Notes: a model not told the origin generated them from the letters alone. Shown: positions 37,652-46,731, numbered from the stretch's first letter. The stretch is 64,000 nt of DNA from Pseudomonas anguilliseptica (GCF_021375795.1 NZ_JAEIOI010000001.1:620001-684000); one strand, 5' to 3'. Numbers and translations: made by a program.

Positions 37652-40480
37652 ATGTCCACTCCTGAGTTGTCCCGCCGCGCCTTTCTGCAAGGCAGCGTCA
37701 TCGCCGGTATCGGCATCAGTTTCGCCCCACTGGGCAGCAAGGCGTTTGCCGCCTTGTTCGAGGAACGTGTAACCGCCATGCCGCAGCCCTGGTACAACGC
37801 CAGTGGCAAGGCTGTGGCGCGTATCGATGGGGTCTCCAAGGTGGTCGGTGGCAAGGTGTTTGCCCGCGATATCCGCGCCAAGGACATGCCCGGCTGGCCG
37901 CAGCAGCAAGGCCATGCGCTGTTGCTCAAGGCCACGCGCACCGAGCAGCTGTACCAGGGTTTCGACCTGTCGGTGCTGCCGGCCGCGTTGCAGCCGCAAC
38001 GTGTAGTGACCGCCAGTGACCTGGTTAAAGACGGCATCAGCTTTCCGGATGGCCACAACCTTGATCCGCTGCTGCCCGAAGGCCAGGTGCCGATGTTTAT
38101 CGGCCACCCGGTGGCACTGCTGATTTGGCATGACTTCGAGCGCTATCGTCAGGCCAAGAACATCCTCAAGTTCAATGACAAGGTGATCCGCTACGGCGAG
38201 CAGGCGCCGGCGTTCCAGAGCGACCCTTATGGCAGTTTCCGCTTCGTGCGCGTCGGCGGCAGCACGCCGTTCGAGCCGGACACCTTCTCCAGCCTCAAGG
38301 ACAGCATGCTGTTCCCGCTGATCCACAACCGCAAGCCGGCCTGGGGCGAGGGCAAGGTCAGTGGCGACCTGACCCAACAGGGCCTGTACCACGCCGAACA
38401 GATGCTCAACCAGCTGCAGACCCCGCCGAGCGACTGGCTGGTGTTCGATGAGCGCTTCACTACCCAGTCCATCGAGCCGGCTGCGCTGGAAGCCGACAAC
38501 GGCAACGGCTGGTTTGACCCGGCCAGTGGCACCCTGCATTTCGTGGTCGCCACCCAGTGCCCGTTTGAAGTGGCCGAGCAGACCGCGCATATGCTCGCGC
38601 CCTCCCGGTTCGCTGTGAAAAAGCTCAGCATGCACCCTGGCTACACCGTCGGTTACGGCTCCAAGGACAACAACATCCATGTGTTCTATGCTGCCCTGGC
38701 CGCGATCTACGGCGACGGCGTGCCGGTGCGTCTGGCCAATGATCGCTACGAGCAGTTCCAGAGCGGGATCAAGCGTCACCCCTTCGACATGCATTACCAG
38801 TTGGCAGTGAACAAGCAGGATCACAGCTTCCAGATCTTCCGCGCGCACATGGATGTCGACGGCGGCGGTCGCGCCAACTACAGCTCCTCGGTGGCCGCAG
38901 TCGGCGCCACGGCGGCGCAATCGATCTACTACCTGCCGCGCAGCGATCTGGCGGCCACCGCCTATTACTCGCGTGGCGTGGAAGCCGGTTCGATGCGCGG
39001 TTACGGCACCCTGCAGACCATGGCCGCCACCGAGATGATGGTGGACGAAGTAGCCGAGCGGCTGAATCTCGATGCCATCGAACTGCGCAAGAAGAACGTG
39101 TTCCAGTCCGGTATGAAGAACACCCAGGGCGCGATCCCGGCGGGTGCTCTGCGCCTCGATGAAATCCTCGACAAGGCCGCGCAGCACGAAATCTGGAAGA
39201 ACCGCGTTGAGCGCAAGCAGCGCTTCGATGCCGAAGACCCGGACAACCTCTACGGCGTTGGCTTTGCCATCTGCCAGAAGGACTTCGGCACCGGCTCCGA
39301 AGCGCCGATGGCCAGCCTGGAGTTCAGCGCAGACGGCCGCGTCAGCCTGCGCCAGATTGCTATCGACATGGGCACCGGCATGGCCACCTCGCAGGCCCTG
39401 TTGGTCGCTGATTACCTTGGTCAGCCCGCCGATGAAATCAAGACCGGCGAAACCGAGTGGAGCGAACTGGCCCTGACCACCAGCGGCAATCCCTACATCA
39501 TCAGCCAGGCCGAGCAGGACGCCGCGCTGCGCAATCCGCGCTGGGTCGGCAAACTGGCCTCGCCGTCGTCGGCAACCAACTCCTCCTACTACACCGGACA
39601 CTCCACCCGTGAAGCCGCGCGCCTGCTGTTTATCCATGGCCTGTGGCCGGCGGCCCTGGCCATCTGGGGCCGGGGTGAGCACGGCGGTCTGGCCAACCCT
39701 TATGTGGTGCGCCGCGAGAACGCGCACTGGGTCGACGGCAAACTGACCGCCGACGGCATGCCGCCGATCCCGTTCAAACTGCTGGCGCACAAGGCCCATG
39801 AGCTGGGGCTGGTCACCGGCATCAGCGTGCACGGCTTCAACCGCTGGAGCTGGGCTGAGGGCGAGTTCGAGATCAACGGCCAGCGCGAGCGCGTGCCGCT
39901 GGATGCGCTGGCGGTGAAATACGGCGACGGCGCAAGCGCCGCGCAGAAAGCGCAGATGAACCGCAAGGGTTTCCACCTGCTCGATCGCATCAGCATCAAG
40001 TACCCGGTGACTCAGCTGAACAACGCCATGGTTACCTACTACAGCCCGGTGGCCACCCTGGTCGAGGTCAAGGTCAACAAGGGCAGCGGCGAGGCGCGGG
40101 TGATCAACCATCACTCCTGGCTCGAATGCGGCCGGGTGATCGTCGAAGAACTGGTGCTGGGGCAGCTCGAAGGCGGTATCGCCATGGGCATCGGCCATGC
40201 GCTGCTGGAAGAAATGCCGCTGTATGAAGGCGGCCCCGGCGACGGCACCTGGAACTTCAACCGCTATCAACTGCCGCGCGCCAAGGACTGCGCGGTGTGG
40301 TCGCAAAGCGCGGAGATTCTGCCGCCGCTGTCGCCCAGTGACCCGGCCAAGGGCATCGCCGAAGTGGTGATGATTCCGGTGGTCGGCGCCATCGTCAACG
40401 CCGTGGCCCACGCCACCGGCAAGCGCCTGCGCGACCTTCCCCTGACTCCGGCCCGCATCAAGGAGGCCCTCCATGGCTAA
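37652..40480 (+). CDS. Molybdenum hydroxylase large (molybdopterin-binding) subunit, Tat-exported
   Basis: 942 residues, xanthine oxidase family, isoquinoline 1-oxidoreductase beta/IorB-like branch. It begins MSTPELSRRAFLQGSVIAGIGISF, a twin-arginine signal (SRRAFLQ), so the folded holoenzyme is exported to the periplasm; GAGGAACGGA lies upstream. Two molybdopterin-binding (Ald_Xan_dh_C2) regions follow, with GYGSKDNNIHVFYAALAA, GSMRGYGTLQTMA and the C-terminal KGIAEVVMIPVVGAIVNA, where the Glu is the likely catalytic base. First gene of a five-gene operon with the 2Fe-2S subunit, cytochrome c, XdhC-like and MocA-like proteins. The substrate (aldehyde or N-heterocycle) is unknown. Confidence 0.88.
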   Translation: MSTPELSRRAFLQGSVIAGIGISFAPLGSKAFAALFEERVTAMPQPWYNASGKAVARIDGVSKVVGGKVFARDIRAKDMPGWPQQQGHALLLKATRTEQLYQGFDLSVLPAALQPQRVVTASDLVKDGISFPDGHNLDPLLPEGQVPMFIGHPVALLIWHDFERYRQAKNILKFNDKVIRYGEQAPAFQSDPYGSFRFVRVGGSTPFEPDTFSSLKDSMLFPLIHNRKPAWGEGKVSGDLTQQGLYHAEQMLNQLQTPPSDWLVFDERFTTQSIEPAALEADNGNGWFDPASGTLHFVVATQCPFEVAEQTAHMLAPSRFAVKKLSMHPGYTVGYGSKDNNIHVFYAALAAIYGDGVPVRLANDRYEQFQSGIKRHPFDMHYQLAVNKQDHSFQIFRAHMDVDGGGRANYSSSVAAVGATAAQSIYYLPRSDLAATAYYSRGVEAGSMRGYGTLQTMAATEMMVDEVAERLNLDAIELRKKNVFQSGMKNTQGAIPAGALRLDEILDKAAQHEIWKNRVERKQRFDAEDPDNLYGVGFAICQKDFGTGSEAPMASLEFSADGRVSLRQIAIDMGTGMATSQALLVADYLGQPADEIKTGETEWSELALTTSGNPYIISQAEQDAALRNPRWVGKLASPSSATNSSYYTGHSTREAARLLFIHGLWPAALAIWGRGEHGGLANPYVVRRENAHWVDGKLTADGMPPIPFKLLAHKAHELGLVTGISVHGFNRWSWAEGEFEINGQRERVPLDALAVKYGDGASAAQKAQMNRKGFHLLDRISIKYPVTQLNNAMVTYYSPVATLVEVKVNKGSGEARVINHHSWLECGRVIVEELVLGQLEGGIAMGIGHALLEEMPLYEGGPGDGTWNFNRYQLPRAKDCAVWSQSAEILPPLSPSDPAKGIAEVVMIPVVGAIVNAVAHATGKRLRDLPLTPARIKEALHG

Positions 40481-41012
40481 GCGCCTGCTCAGCATGATTA
40501 TCAACAGCCAGGCGGTCGGCCCGATGGAAGTGGCCGACGACCTGATGATGATCGACTTTCTCCACGAATACCTGAACCTCACCGGTTCGCGCCTGGGCTG
40601 CGGCCAGGGTGTGTGCCACGCCTGTGTGGCGATCCTCGACAAGCCCGACGGCACCAGCGAAGAAATCCGCACCTGCATCACCGGCGCACATTTCTTCGAC
40701 GGCAAGCGCATCCGCACCATCGAGGGCCACGCCAAGCGGGATGCCCAGGGTGAGGTCAGCCAGCTCAACCCGATTCAGCAGCAGTTTGTCGACCAATTTG
40801 CCTTCCAGTGCAGCTACTGCACGCCGGGCTACGTCAACGCCGCCACCGTGCTGGTGGAAAAACTCCAGCGCCAGCCGGTCAAGCGCAGCGAGCTGGAAGG
40901 CGAGATCGAAGACGCCCTGGGTAAGCACATCTGCCGTTGCACCGGCTACGTGCGCTACTACAGCGCCGCGCGCGATGTGGTCGAGTCTCTCGGCCTGGTC
41001 AAGGAAGGTTAA
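40473..41012 (+). CDS. Molybdenum hydroxylase small subunit with two 2Fe-2S clusters
   Basis: 179 residues, overlapping the large-subunit gene by eight bases. The N-terminal plant-type 2Fe-2S site is GSRLGCGQGVCHACVAIL plus a later Cys in IRTCITG. The C-terminal helical 2Fe-2S domain has FQCSYCTPGYVNAA and HICRCTGYVRYY. It passes electrons from the molybdenum centre to the cytochrome encoded next. It has no signal peptide and is presumably co-exported with the Tat-tagged large subunit. Confidence 0.92.
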   Translation: MAKRLLSMIINSQAVGPMEVADDLMMIDFLHEYLNLTGSRLGCGQGVCHACVAILDKPDGTSEEIRTCITGAHFFDGKRIRTIEGHAKRDAQGEVSQLNPIQQQFVDQFAFQCSYCTPGYVNAATVLVEKLQRQPVKRSELEGEIEDALGKHICRCTGYVRYYSAARDVVESLGLVKEG

Positions 41013-41014
41013 GC

Positions 41015-42223
41015 ATGAAGAACATTCTGATTGCTGCCGCCCTGTTGTTGCCGTTGGCCGCCCAGGCGGCGGATAAGCAACTGATTGAGCGCGGCAAGTA
41101 CCTGGCGCGCGCCGCCGACTGTGTGGCCTGCCACAGCGTCGAAGGCGGTGCCGAATACGCCGGCGGCCTGCCGCTGGAGTCGCCGTTCGGCACCATCTAC
41201 GGCACCAACATCACCCCGGACAAGCAGTACGGCATCGGCGAGTACAGCGCCGATGACTTCTACCGCGCGGTGGCCGAAGGCGAGCGGCGGGATGGCAGCA
41301 AACTCTATCCGGCGATGCCGTACACCTCCTATCACCTGCTCAAGCGCGAAGATTCAGACGCCATCTACGCCTACCTGATGAGCCTGGAACCGATCGCCAA
41401 ACCCAGCCCGCAAACCAGCCTGAGCTTCCCGTTCAATGTGCGCTTCGGCCTGGGCTTCTGGAACATGCTCTACAAGAACCGCGTGCAACTGCTGCCGGCT
41501 GAAGGCAAAAGCGAGACCTGGCAGCGCGGTCAGTACCTGGTCGAGGCCCTGGGCCACTGCGGCGAGTGCCACACACCGCGCAATGCCCTTGGTGCGTTGC
41601 AACAGGATCAGCGTTTGCAGGGCGGCGTGCTGCTCGGTTACGAGGCACCCAGCCTGCTCGCCGAGGACCTGGCCGAGCGCGGCTGGAGCACCGACGACCT
41701 GGCGACCTTCCTCAAGCACGGCATCAGCGCCCAGGGTTCGATGTTCAACGAGATGTACCCGGTGCTGCACCACAGCACCCAGTACCTGCCGCTGGACGAC
41801 CACAAGGCCATGGCCACCTACCTGCTTGGCGATCAACCGCCGGCGCCGCGCAAGGTCAGCGCGGTGGCCTTCGAACAGCTTGATGCCAGCGCGCAGCAGG
41901 GTCGTCAGCATTACCTCAACCTCTGCGCCGGGTGCCATGGCGTGGTAGGTGAGGGCGTGCCGCATGTGGCGGTGGCGATGGACGGCAACACCACCCTGCG
42001 CCTGAACGATGCGCGTAACCTGTTGCGGGTGATCGATGACGGCATCAAGGAGCAGCAGTTCACCGGTTTCGAGCGTATGCAACCGATGCCGGGCTTCAGC
42101 GACAAGCTGGATGACGGGCAGCTGCGCGACCTGCTGCATTACCTGCGGCAGACCTGGGGCGGCCAGGCAGCTGAGCTGAGCCCGCAGCAGGTCAGTCAGT
42201 TGCGCAGCGAGAAAGGCCATTGA
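41015..42223 (+). CDS. Tri-haem periplasmic cytochrome c (dehydrogenase subunit)
   Basis: 402 residues from MKNILIAAALLLPLAAQAADK, a Sec signal peptide, with AAGGAAGG upstream. Three c-type haem sites: CVACHS, CGECHT and CAGCHG. The arrangement matches the cytochrome subunit of membrane-linked alcohol/aldehyde dehydrogenases and of IorAB-type hydroxylases. It accepts electrons from the 2Fe-2S subunit two bases upstream and hands them to the respiratory chain, so this hydroxylase does not use NAD or oxygen directly. Confidence 0.9.
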   Translation: MKNILIAAALLLPLAAQAADKQLIERGKYLARAADCVACHSVEGGAEYAGGLPLESPFGTIYGTNITPDKQYGIGEYSADDFYRAVAEGERRDGSKLYPAMPYTSYHLLKREDSDAIYAYLMSLEPIAKPSPQTSLSFPFNVRFGLGFWNMLYKNRVQLLPAEGKSETWQRGQYLVEALGHCGECHTPRNALGALQQDQRLQGGVLLGYEAPSLLAEDLAERGWSTDDLATFLKHGISAQGSMFNEMYPVLHHSTQYLPLDDHKAMATYLLGDQPPAPRKVSAVAFEQLDASAQQGRQHYLNLCAGCHGVVGEGVPHVAVAMDGNTTLRLNDARNLLRVIDDGIKEQQFTGFERMQPMPGFSDKLDDGQLRDLLHYLRQTWGGQAAELSPQQVSQLRSEKGH

Positions 42224-42239
42224 GGCCGGGTGAAGCCTG

Positions 42240-43211
42240 ATGCAGCACCTTGATCTGCTGGTCGTCCGCCAGGCGCTGCAGTGGTCCGCTGCAGGACGGC
42301 GCGTGTGGCTGTGTACGGTGCTGAGCACCTACGGCTCGGCGCCGCGCGCGCCGGGTTCGCTGCTGGCTGCCACGGCGCAGGGCGAATGGATCGGCTCGTT
42401 GTCCGGGGGTTGCGTCGAGGATGAGTTTCTCGAGCGCCTGGCCGCAGGTGCCTTTCCTGAACCTGTGCACCTGGTGCGCTATGGCGATGGCAGCGACCCG
42501 CACTCGCAGATCAGCCTGCCCTGCGGCGGTGTGCTGGACGTGCTGGTGGAAAACCTGCCGGCCGACTGCGCAGTGCAGGCGCATCTGCGTGAGCTGGAAA
42601 GCGCCTTGGCGGGCCAGCGCCGGCTGATCCGCGACGTGGCGCTGCCCAGCGGTGAGCGCCGCTTGCTGGCGGACAACACGCAGGGGCCAAGAGTTGAGCG
42701 TCAGTCGAATCGGCTGCGTGTGCGCGTCGGGGCGGCTCAGCGTTTGTTGTTGGCGGGCTACTCCTCAGTGGCACAGGTCTGCGCGCAGTTTGCTCAAGGT
42801 TTGGGCTTCGAGGTGGTGCTGTGCGATCCGCGCGAGGAGGTGCTGCAAGGCGTCGACTTGCCAGGGGTGGAGATCCGCCGTGAGCTGCCGTCCGAGGTTA
42901 TCCGTCTGGGTGGCTGCCATGCCGACACCGCCGTGGTGGCGCTGACCCATGACCCGCGTATCGATGATCTGGCGATGATCGAAGCGGTGCGCACCGAGGC
43001 TTTTTATATCGGTGTGATGGGCTCGCGACTGACCAGCGCCAAACGCTTCGAGCGCCTGCGCCGCGTTGGCGGCCTGGATGATGCTGCGCTGGCGCGGATC
43101 ATCGCGCCAATCGGGCTGAACCTGGGCAGCAAGACCCCGGCGGAAATCGCCCTGGCGGTACTCGCCGACATCCTGCGGGTGCGCAACGGCCTGGCGCGGG
43201 ATGCGCTCTAG
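42240..43211 (+). CDS. XdhC/CoxI family molybdenum cofactor insertion protein
   Basis: 323 residues. The N-terminal XdhC domain has the start RVWLCTVLSTYGSAPRAPGSLLAA and GSLSGGCVEDEFLERLAAG. The C-terminal Rossmann domain has PREEVLQGVDLPGVE, VALTHDPRIDDLAMIEAV and FYIGVMGSRLTSAKR. Proteins of this family bind and modify (sulfurate) the molybdenum cofactor and load it into the partner hydroxylase. In the same operon as the three structural subunits, like PaoD in the E. coli PaoABCD system. Confidence 0.88.
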   Translation: MQHLDLLVVRQALQWSAAGRRVWLCTVLSTYGSAPRAPGSLLAATAQGEWIGSLSGGCVEDEFLERLAAGAFPEPVHLVRYGDGSDPHSQISLPCGGVLDVLVENLPADCAVQAHLRELESALAGQRRLIRDVALPSGERRLLADNTQGPRVERQSNRLRVRVGAAQRLLLAGYSSVAQVCAQFAQGLGFEVVLCDPREEVLQGVDLPGVEIRRELPSEVIRLGGCHADTAVVALTHDPRIDDLAMIEAVRTEAFYIGVMGSRLTSAKRFERLRRVGGLDDAALARIIAPIGLNLGSKTPAEIALAVLADILRVRNGLARDAL

Positions 43212-43212
43212 C

Positions 43213-43785
43213 ATGCCGCGCGTTGTGGCCCTGTTGCTGGCGGCCGGGCGAGGTCGGCGCTTTGGCAGTGACAAGCGCCTGGCCCGTTTGCCGGACGGTC
43301 GCGGCCTGCTGGCGGCCAGTGCCGAGCGGGCCCTGCAGGTGTTCGCTGAAGTGCATGTGTTGCTGCGCGACGAGGACGATGTGCAGGCCTTGGGGTTACC
43401 GGATGCGTGCCGGATTATCCGTTGCCCTGACGCCGATCAGGGCATGGGCCACAGCCTGGCGGCTGGGGTGCGGGGCTTGGCCGGTTGCGAGGCCGACGCC
43501 ATCGCCGTGCTGCTCGGCGATATGCCCTGGGTGGCCGCCGACAGCCTGTGGCAGCTGTGTCAGCAGGCCGCAGCCGAGCGCATCGTCTATCCGCTGTATG
43601 AGGGTCAACGCGGGCATCCGGTGTTGTTTGGTCGCGCCTTCTGGCCACAACTGCAAGCCTTACGCGGTGATGAAGGTGCGCGCGTGTTGCTGCAGTCGCA
43701 GGCGGCAGCGTGCCAGGGCGTCGCGCTGGCTGATCCGGGTGTGCTGCGCGATGTTGACCGGCCGCAGGCGCTGTTGACCGACTAG
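43213..43785 (+). CDS. MocA-like molybdenum cofactor nucleotidyltransferase
   Basis: 190 residues. NTP-transferase fold with the signature VALLLAAGRGRRFGSDKRLA, VLLGDMPWVAADSLWQL (metal-binding Asp) and GHPVLFGRAFWPQL. MocA adds CMP to molybdenum cofactor, making the MCD form that xanthine-oxidase family enzymes of bacteria use. I prefer the ATG at 43213, just after the XdhC stop (43209-43211); the ATG at 43201 would overlap it. Last gene of the hydroxylase operon. Confidence 0.82.
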   Translation: MPRVVALLLAAGRGRRFGSDKRLARLPDGRGLLAASAERALQVFAEVHVLLRDEDDVQALGLPDACRIIRCPDADQGMGHSLAAGVRGLAGCEADAIAVLLGDMPWVAADSLWQLCQQAAAERIVYPLYEGQRGHPVLFGRAFWPQLQALRGDEGARVLLQSQAAACQGVALADPGVLRDVDRPQALLTD

Positions 43786-43874
43786 GCGGCCCGCCTTGGC
43801 GGTGTGGCAGCCCGTCGCGTGACAATCGACCACAGCCGAACTTGACGCGCCAGGCGCTACTCTCTGTACATCTC

Positions 43875-43888
43875 TTGACCCGCATCAA
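43875..43888 (+). promoter_or_regulatory. ANR/FNR-type box upstream of cioA
   Basis: TTGAC-CCGC-ATCAA is a full match to the TTGAY-N4-ATCAA form recognised by ANR/Dnr/FNR. It lies 142 bases before the cioA start. ANR represses cioAB under low oxygen in P. aeruginosa, so a repressor role fits. No clean -10 is seen 41 bases downstream, which also argues against activation. Confidence 0.65.
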
Positions 43889-44029
43889 TACTGATCGTGC
43901 GTGATTATGCAGGGCCGTTGGCCCTGTGCGATGGCTAGTCAACCCAGAACAATAATCCCCCGACTGATTGCTTGTGACTGGCATGCGCGCCCGTGGCCGT
44001 GCCCCGTATCACCTGACTGAGGAAACGCC

Positions 44030-45469
44030 ATGTTTGGATTGGAGGCTCTCGACCTCGCTCGAATCCAGTTCGCTTTCACCATCTCCTTTCACATCATTTT
44101 TCCGGCCATCACCATCGGCCTGGCCAGTTACCTGGCGGTGCTTGAAGGGCTGTGGTTGAAGACGGGCGAGGAGGTGTACCGCGACCTGTACCACTTCTGG
44201 GCGAAGATCTTTGCGGTCAACTTCGGCATGGGCGTGGTCTCCGGCCTGGTCATGGCCTATCAGTTCGGCACCAACTGGAGCGCGTTTTCCGACTTTGCCG
44301 GGGCGGTCACCGGGCCGCTGCTGACCTATGAAGTGCTGACCGCGTTCTTCCTTGAGGCGGGTTTTCTTGGCGTCATGCTGTTCGGCTGGAACCGCGTCGG
44401 CCCGGGCCTGCACTTCTTCTCCACGGTGATGGTGGCGGTCGGCACGCTGATCTCGACCTTCTGGATTCTCGCCTCCAACAGCTGGATGCACACCCCGCAG
44501 GGCTTCGAGATCATCGACGGGCGGGTGATTCCGGTGGACTGGTTCGCCGTGGTGTTCAACCCCTCGTTCCCGTATCGCCTGCTGCATATGGCTACAGCGG
44601 CGTTCCTTGCCACGGCGTTCTTCGTTGGCGCGTCGGCGGCCTGGCACCTGCTGCGCGGTCGCGACAACCCGGCGATCCGCAAGATGCTCTCGATGGCCAT
44701 GTGGATGGCGTTGATTGTTGCGCCGATCCAGGCGGTGATTGGCGACTTCCATGGCCTGAATACTCTCAAGTATCAGCCGGCGAAGATCGCCGCCATCGAA
44801 GGCCACTGGGAAAACCACGGCGATGAACCGACCCCGCTGATTCTGTTCGGCTGGCCGGATATGGAAGCCGAAGAAACCCGCTTCAAGATCGAGATTCCCG
44901 CGCTTGGCAGCCTGATCCTGACCCACAGCCTGGACAAGCAGGTGCCGGCGCTCAAAGAGTTCGCCAAGGAAGACCGGCCCAACTCGACCATCGTGTTCTG
45001 GACCTTCCGGATCATGGTCGGCATCGGCATGCTGATGATCCTTACCGGTCTCTGGGGGCTGTGGCTGCGTACGCGTGGCAGGTTGTTCGAGAGCCGGCCG
45101 TTCCTGCATCTGGCGGTGTGGATGGGCCCGTCGGGGGTTATTGCCATCCTTGCCGGCTGGTACACCACTGAGATCGGCCGTCAACCCTGGATCATCCAGG
45201 GGCTGATGCGCACCGCGGATGCCTCGTCCGGGCACAGTTTTGCGCACATGAGCCTGACCCTGATTCTGTTTGTGGTGGTGTATTTCGCCCTGTTCGGCGC
45301 CGGCATCAGCTACATGATGCGCCTGGTGCGCAAGGGCCCGATCACCGACGAAGGCAAGGAAACCGCCGAGGGCGGCCCAGGCCAGAAACGCACGCCGTCG
45401 CGTCCGCTGTCCGCACCCGAAGAGGGGCTGGAAGAGGGCGAAACCGACTCACTGGCTGAGAGGAATTGA
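44030..45469 (+). CDS. cioA: Cyanide-insensitive quinol oxidase (bd-type), subunit I
   Basis: Haem-bearing subunit of the CIO terminal oxidase, reducing oxygen with quinol. 479 residues, about nine helices. Haem ligand candidates: His21 (TISFHIIFP) and the His in PYRLLHMATAAFL. GRQPWIIQGLMRTADA is the conserved GRQPW region. The quinol loop between helices 6 and 7 is short, as in CIO rather than E. coli CydA. The charged C-terminal tail (about 445-479) is variable. The AGGAAACGCC Shine-Dalgarno region precedes ATG. Followed by cioB and a DUF2474 gene. Confidence 0.93.
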   Translation: MFGLEALDLARIQFAFTISFHIIFPAITIGLASYLAVLEGLWLKTGEEVYRDLYHFWAKIFAVNFGMGVVSGLVMAYQFGTNWSAFSDFAGAVTGPLLTYEVLTAFFLEAGFLGVMLFGWNRVGPGLHFFSTVMVAVGTLISTFWILASNSWMHTPQGFEIIDGRVIPVDWFAVVFNPSFPYRLLHMATAAFLATAFFVGASAAWHLLRGRDNPAIRKMLSMAMWMALIVAPIQAVIGDFHGLNTLKYQPAKIAAIEGHWENHGDEPTPLILFGWPDMEAEETRFKIEIPALGSLILTHSLDKQVPALKEFAKEDRPNSTIVFWTFRIMVGIGMLMILTGLWGLWLRTRGRLFESRPFLHLAVWMGPSGVIAILAGWYTTEIGRQPWIIQGLMRTADASSGHSFAHMSLTLILFVVVYFALFGAGISYMMRLVRKGPITDEGKETAEGGPGQKRTPSRPLSAPEEGLEEGETDSLAERN

Positions 45470-45471
45470 AT

Positions 45472-46479
45472 ATGGGCATTGATCTCTCGCTGATCTGGGC
45501 CGTGATCATCGCCTTCGGCGTGATGATGTACGTGGTCATGGATGGCTTCGACCTGGGCATTGGCATCCTCTTCCCCTTCGTCAAAAGCGAAGGCGAGCGC
45601 GATGTCATGATGAACACCGTGGCGCCGGTCTGGGACGGTAACGAAACCTGGCTGGTGCTCGGCGGTGCGGCGCTGTTCGGCGCTTTCCCGCTGGCCTACG
45701 CGGTGGTGCTCAGCGCGCTGTACCTGCCGCTGATCTTTATGCTGCTGGGGCTGATCTTCCGTGGCGTGGCCTTCGAGTTCCGCTTCAAGGCCAAGGCTGC
45801 CAAACGCCACCTCTGGGACAAGGCATTTATCGGCGGCTCACTGACCGCGACCTTCTTCCAGGGCGTGGCGCTGGGGGCGTATATCGATGGCTTTGAGGTG
45901 GTCGACCGGGTCTATGCCGGTGGCGCCCTGGACTGGCTGACGCCGTTTTCGCTGTTCTGCGGCCTGGCGCTGATTGCCGCCTACGCCTTGCTCGGCTGCA
46001 CCTGGCTGATCATGAAAACCGAAGGCCGCCTGCAACAGCAGATGCACGACCTTGCTCGGCCGCTGGTGTTCGTCCTGCTTGGCGTCACTGGCATCGTCAG
46101 CCTGTGGACGCCGCTGGCACATGCCGAGATCGCCGAGCGCTGGTTCAGCCTGCCGAATATCTTCTGGTTTATGCCGGTGCCGCTGCTGGTGCTGCTGTGC
46201 ACCTGGGCGCTGCTGCGCGCAGTGGCACGCAACGCCAACTACTCACCGTTTCTGCTGACCCTGACGCTGATCTTCCTCGGCTACAGCGGCCTGGGCATCA
46301 GCCTGTGGCCGAATATCATCCCGCCGTCGATCAGCATCTGGGACGCCGCCGCACCGCCGCAGAGCCAGGGCTTTATCCTGGTCGGGGCGTTGTTCATCAT
46401 CCCGTTCATCCTGATGTACACCGCCTGGAGCTATTACGTGTTCCGCGGCAAGGTTACTGAAGAAGATGGCTACCACTAA
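45472..46479 (+). CDS. cioB: Cyanide-insensitive quinol oxidase (bd-type), subunit II
   Basis: 335 residues from MGIDLSLIWAVIIAFGVMMY, with GAGAGGA eight bases upstream and two bases after the cioA stop. CydB family: MDGFDLGIGILFP, NTVAPVWDGNETWLVLGGAALFGAFP (shown as the WDGNETWLVLGGA core) and FKAKAAKRHLWDKAF. Holds no haem but is needed for the active complex. Inner membrane. Confidence 0.94.
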   Translation: MGIDLSLIWAVIIAFGVMMYVVMDGFDLGIGILFPFVKSEGERDVMMNTVAPVWDGNETWLVLGGAALFGAFPLAYAVVLSALYLPLIFMLLGLIFRGVAFEFRFKAKAAKRHLWDKAFIGGSLTATFFQGVALGAYIDGFEVVDRVYAGGALDWLTPFSLFCGLALIAAYALLGCTWLIMKTEGRLQQQMHDLARPLVFVLLGVTGIVSLWTPLAHAEIAERWFSLPNIFWFMPVPLLVLLCTWALLRAVARNANYSPFLLTLTLIFLGYSGLGISLWPNIIPPSISIWDAAAPPQSQGFILVGALFIIPFILMYTAWSYYVFRGKVTEEDGYH

Positions 46480-46489
46480 GGTGCGAGTG

Positions 46490-46633
46490 ATGAGCGATAT
46501 CGAAGAGAAAAAGCCGCTGTGGCAGCGGCTCGGCTGGCTGGTGCTGATCTGGGCTGGCAGCGTGCTGGCCCTGGGCGCGGTGTCCTATCTGCTGCGGCTG
46601 TTTATGCAGGCGGCAGGGATGGGCACGCCGTAA
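46490..46633 (+). CDS. DUF2474 small membrane protein of the CIO operon
   Basis: 47 residues, beginning MSDIEEKKPLWQRLGWL and followed by one transmembrane helix (about 15-40: LVLIWAGSVLALGAVSYLLRLF). Conserved small proteins of this type follow cioB/cydB and are compared with the CydX-like accessory subunits of bd oxidases. AAGGTG lies six bases before the ATG; an in-frame GTG at 46481 is an alternative start. It starts ten bases after the cioB stop, so it is surely cotranscribed. Confidence 0.82.
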   Translation: MSDIEEKKPLWQRLGWLVLIWAGSVLALGAVSYLLRLFMQAAGMGTP

Positions 46634-46651
46634 GCGCGATAGTGGTGATCG

Positions 46652-46716
46652 CTGTAGGAGGCGCTTTAGCGGCGAGCTTTTGCTGATGGCCTATCGCGGC
46701 TAAAGCCCCTCCCACC
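46652..46716. repeat. TGTAGGAG...CTCCCACC palindromic repeat (REP-like)
   Basis: CTGTAGGAGGCGCTTTAGC and CGGCTAAAGCCCCTCCCAC form an imperfect inverted repeat with about 25 bases between the arms. This is the common Pseudomonas intergenic REP-like type (TGTAGGAGCGGCTTTAGC). It lies between the convergent DUF2474 and rlmG genes and may act as transcript end or stabiliser. Confidence 0.75.
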
Positions 46717-46731
46717 GGGCTTGCAGCGCGC

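Noticed and set aside
37559-40768. A very long open frame of about 1070 codons antisense to the molybdenum hydroxylase subunit
   Set aside because: It mirrors a well-conserved sense gene, has no recognisable domain and is explained by high GC at third codon positions removing stops.
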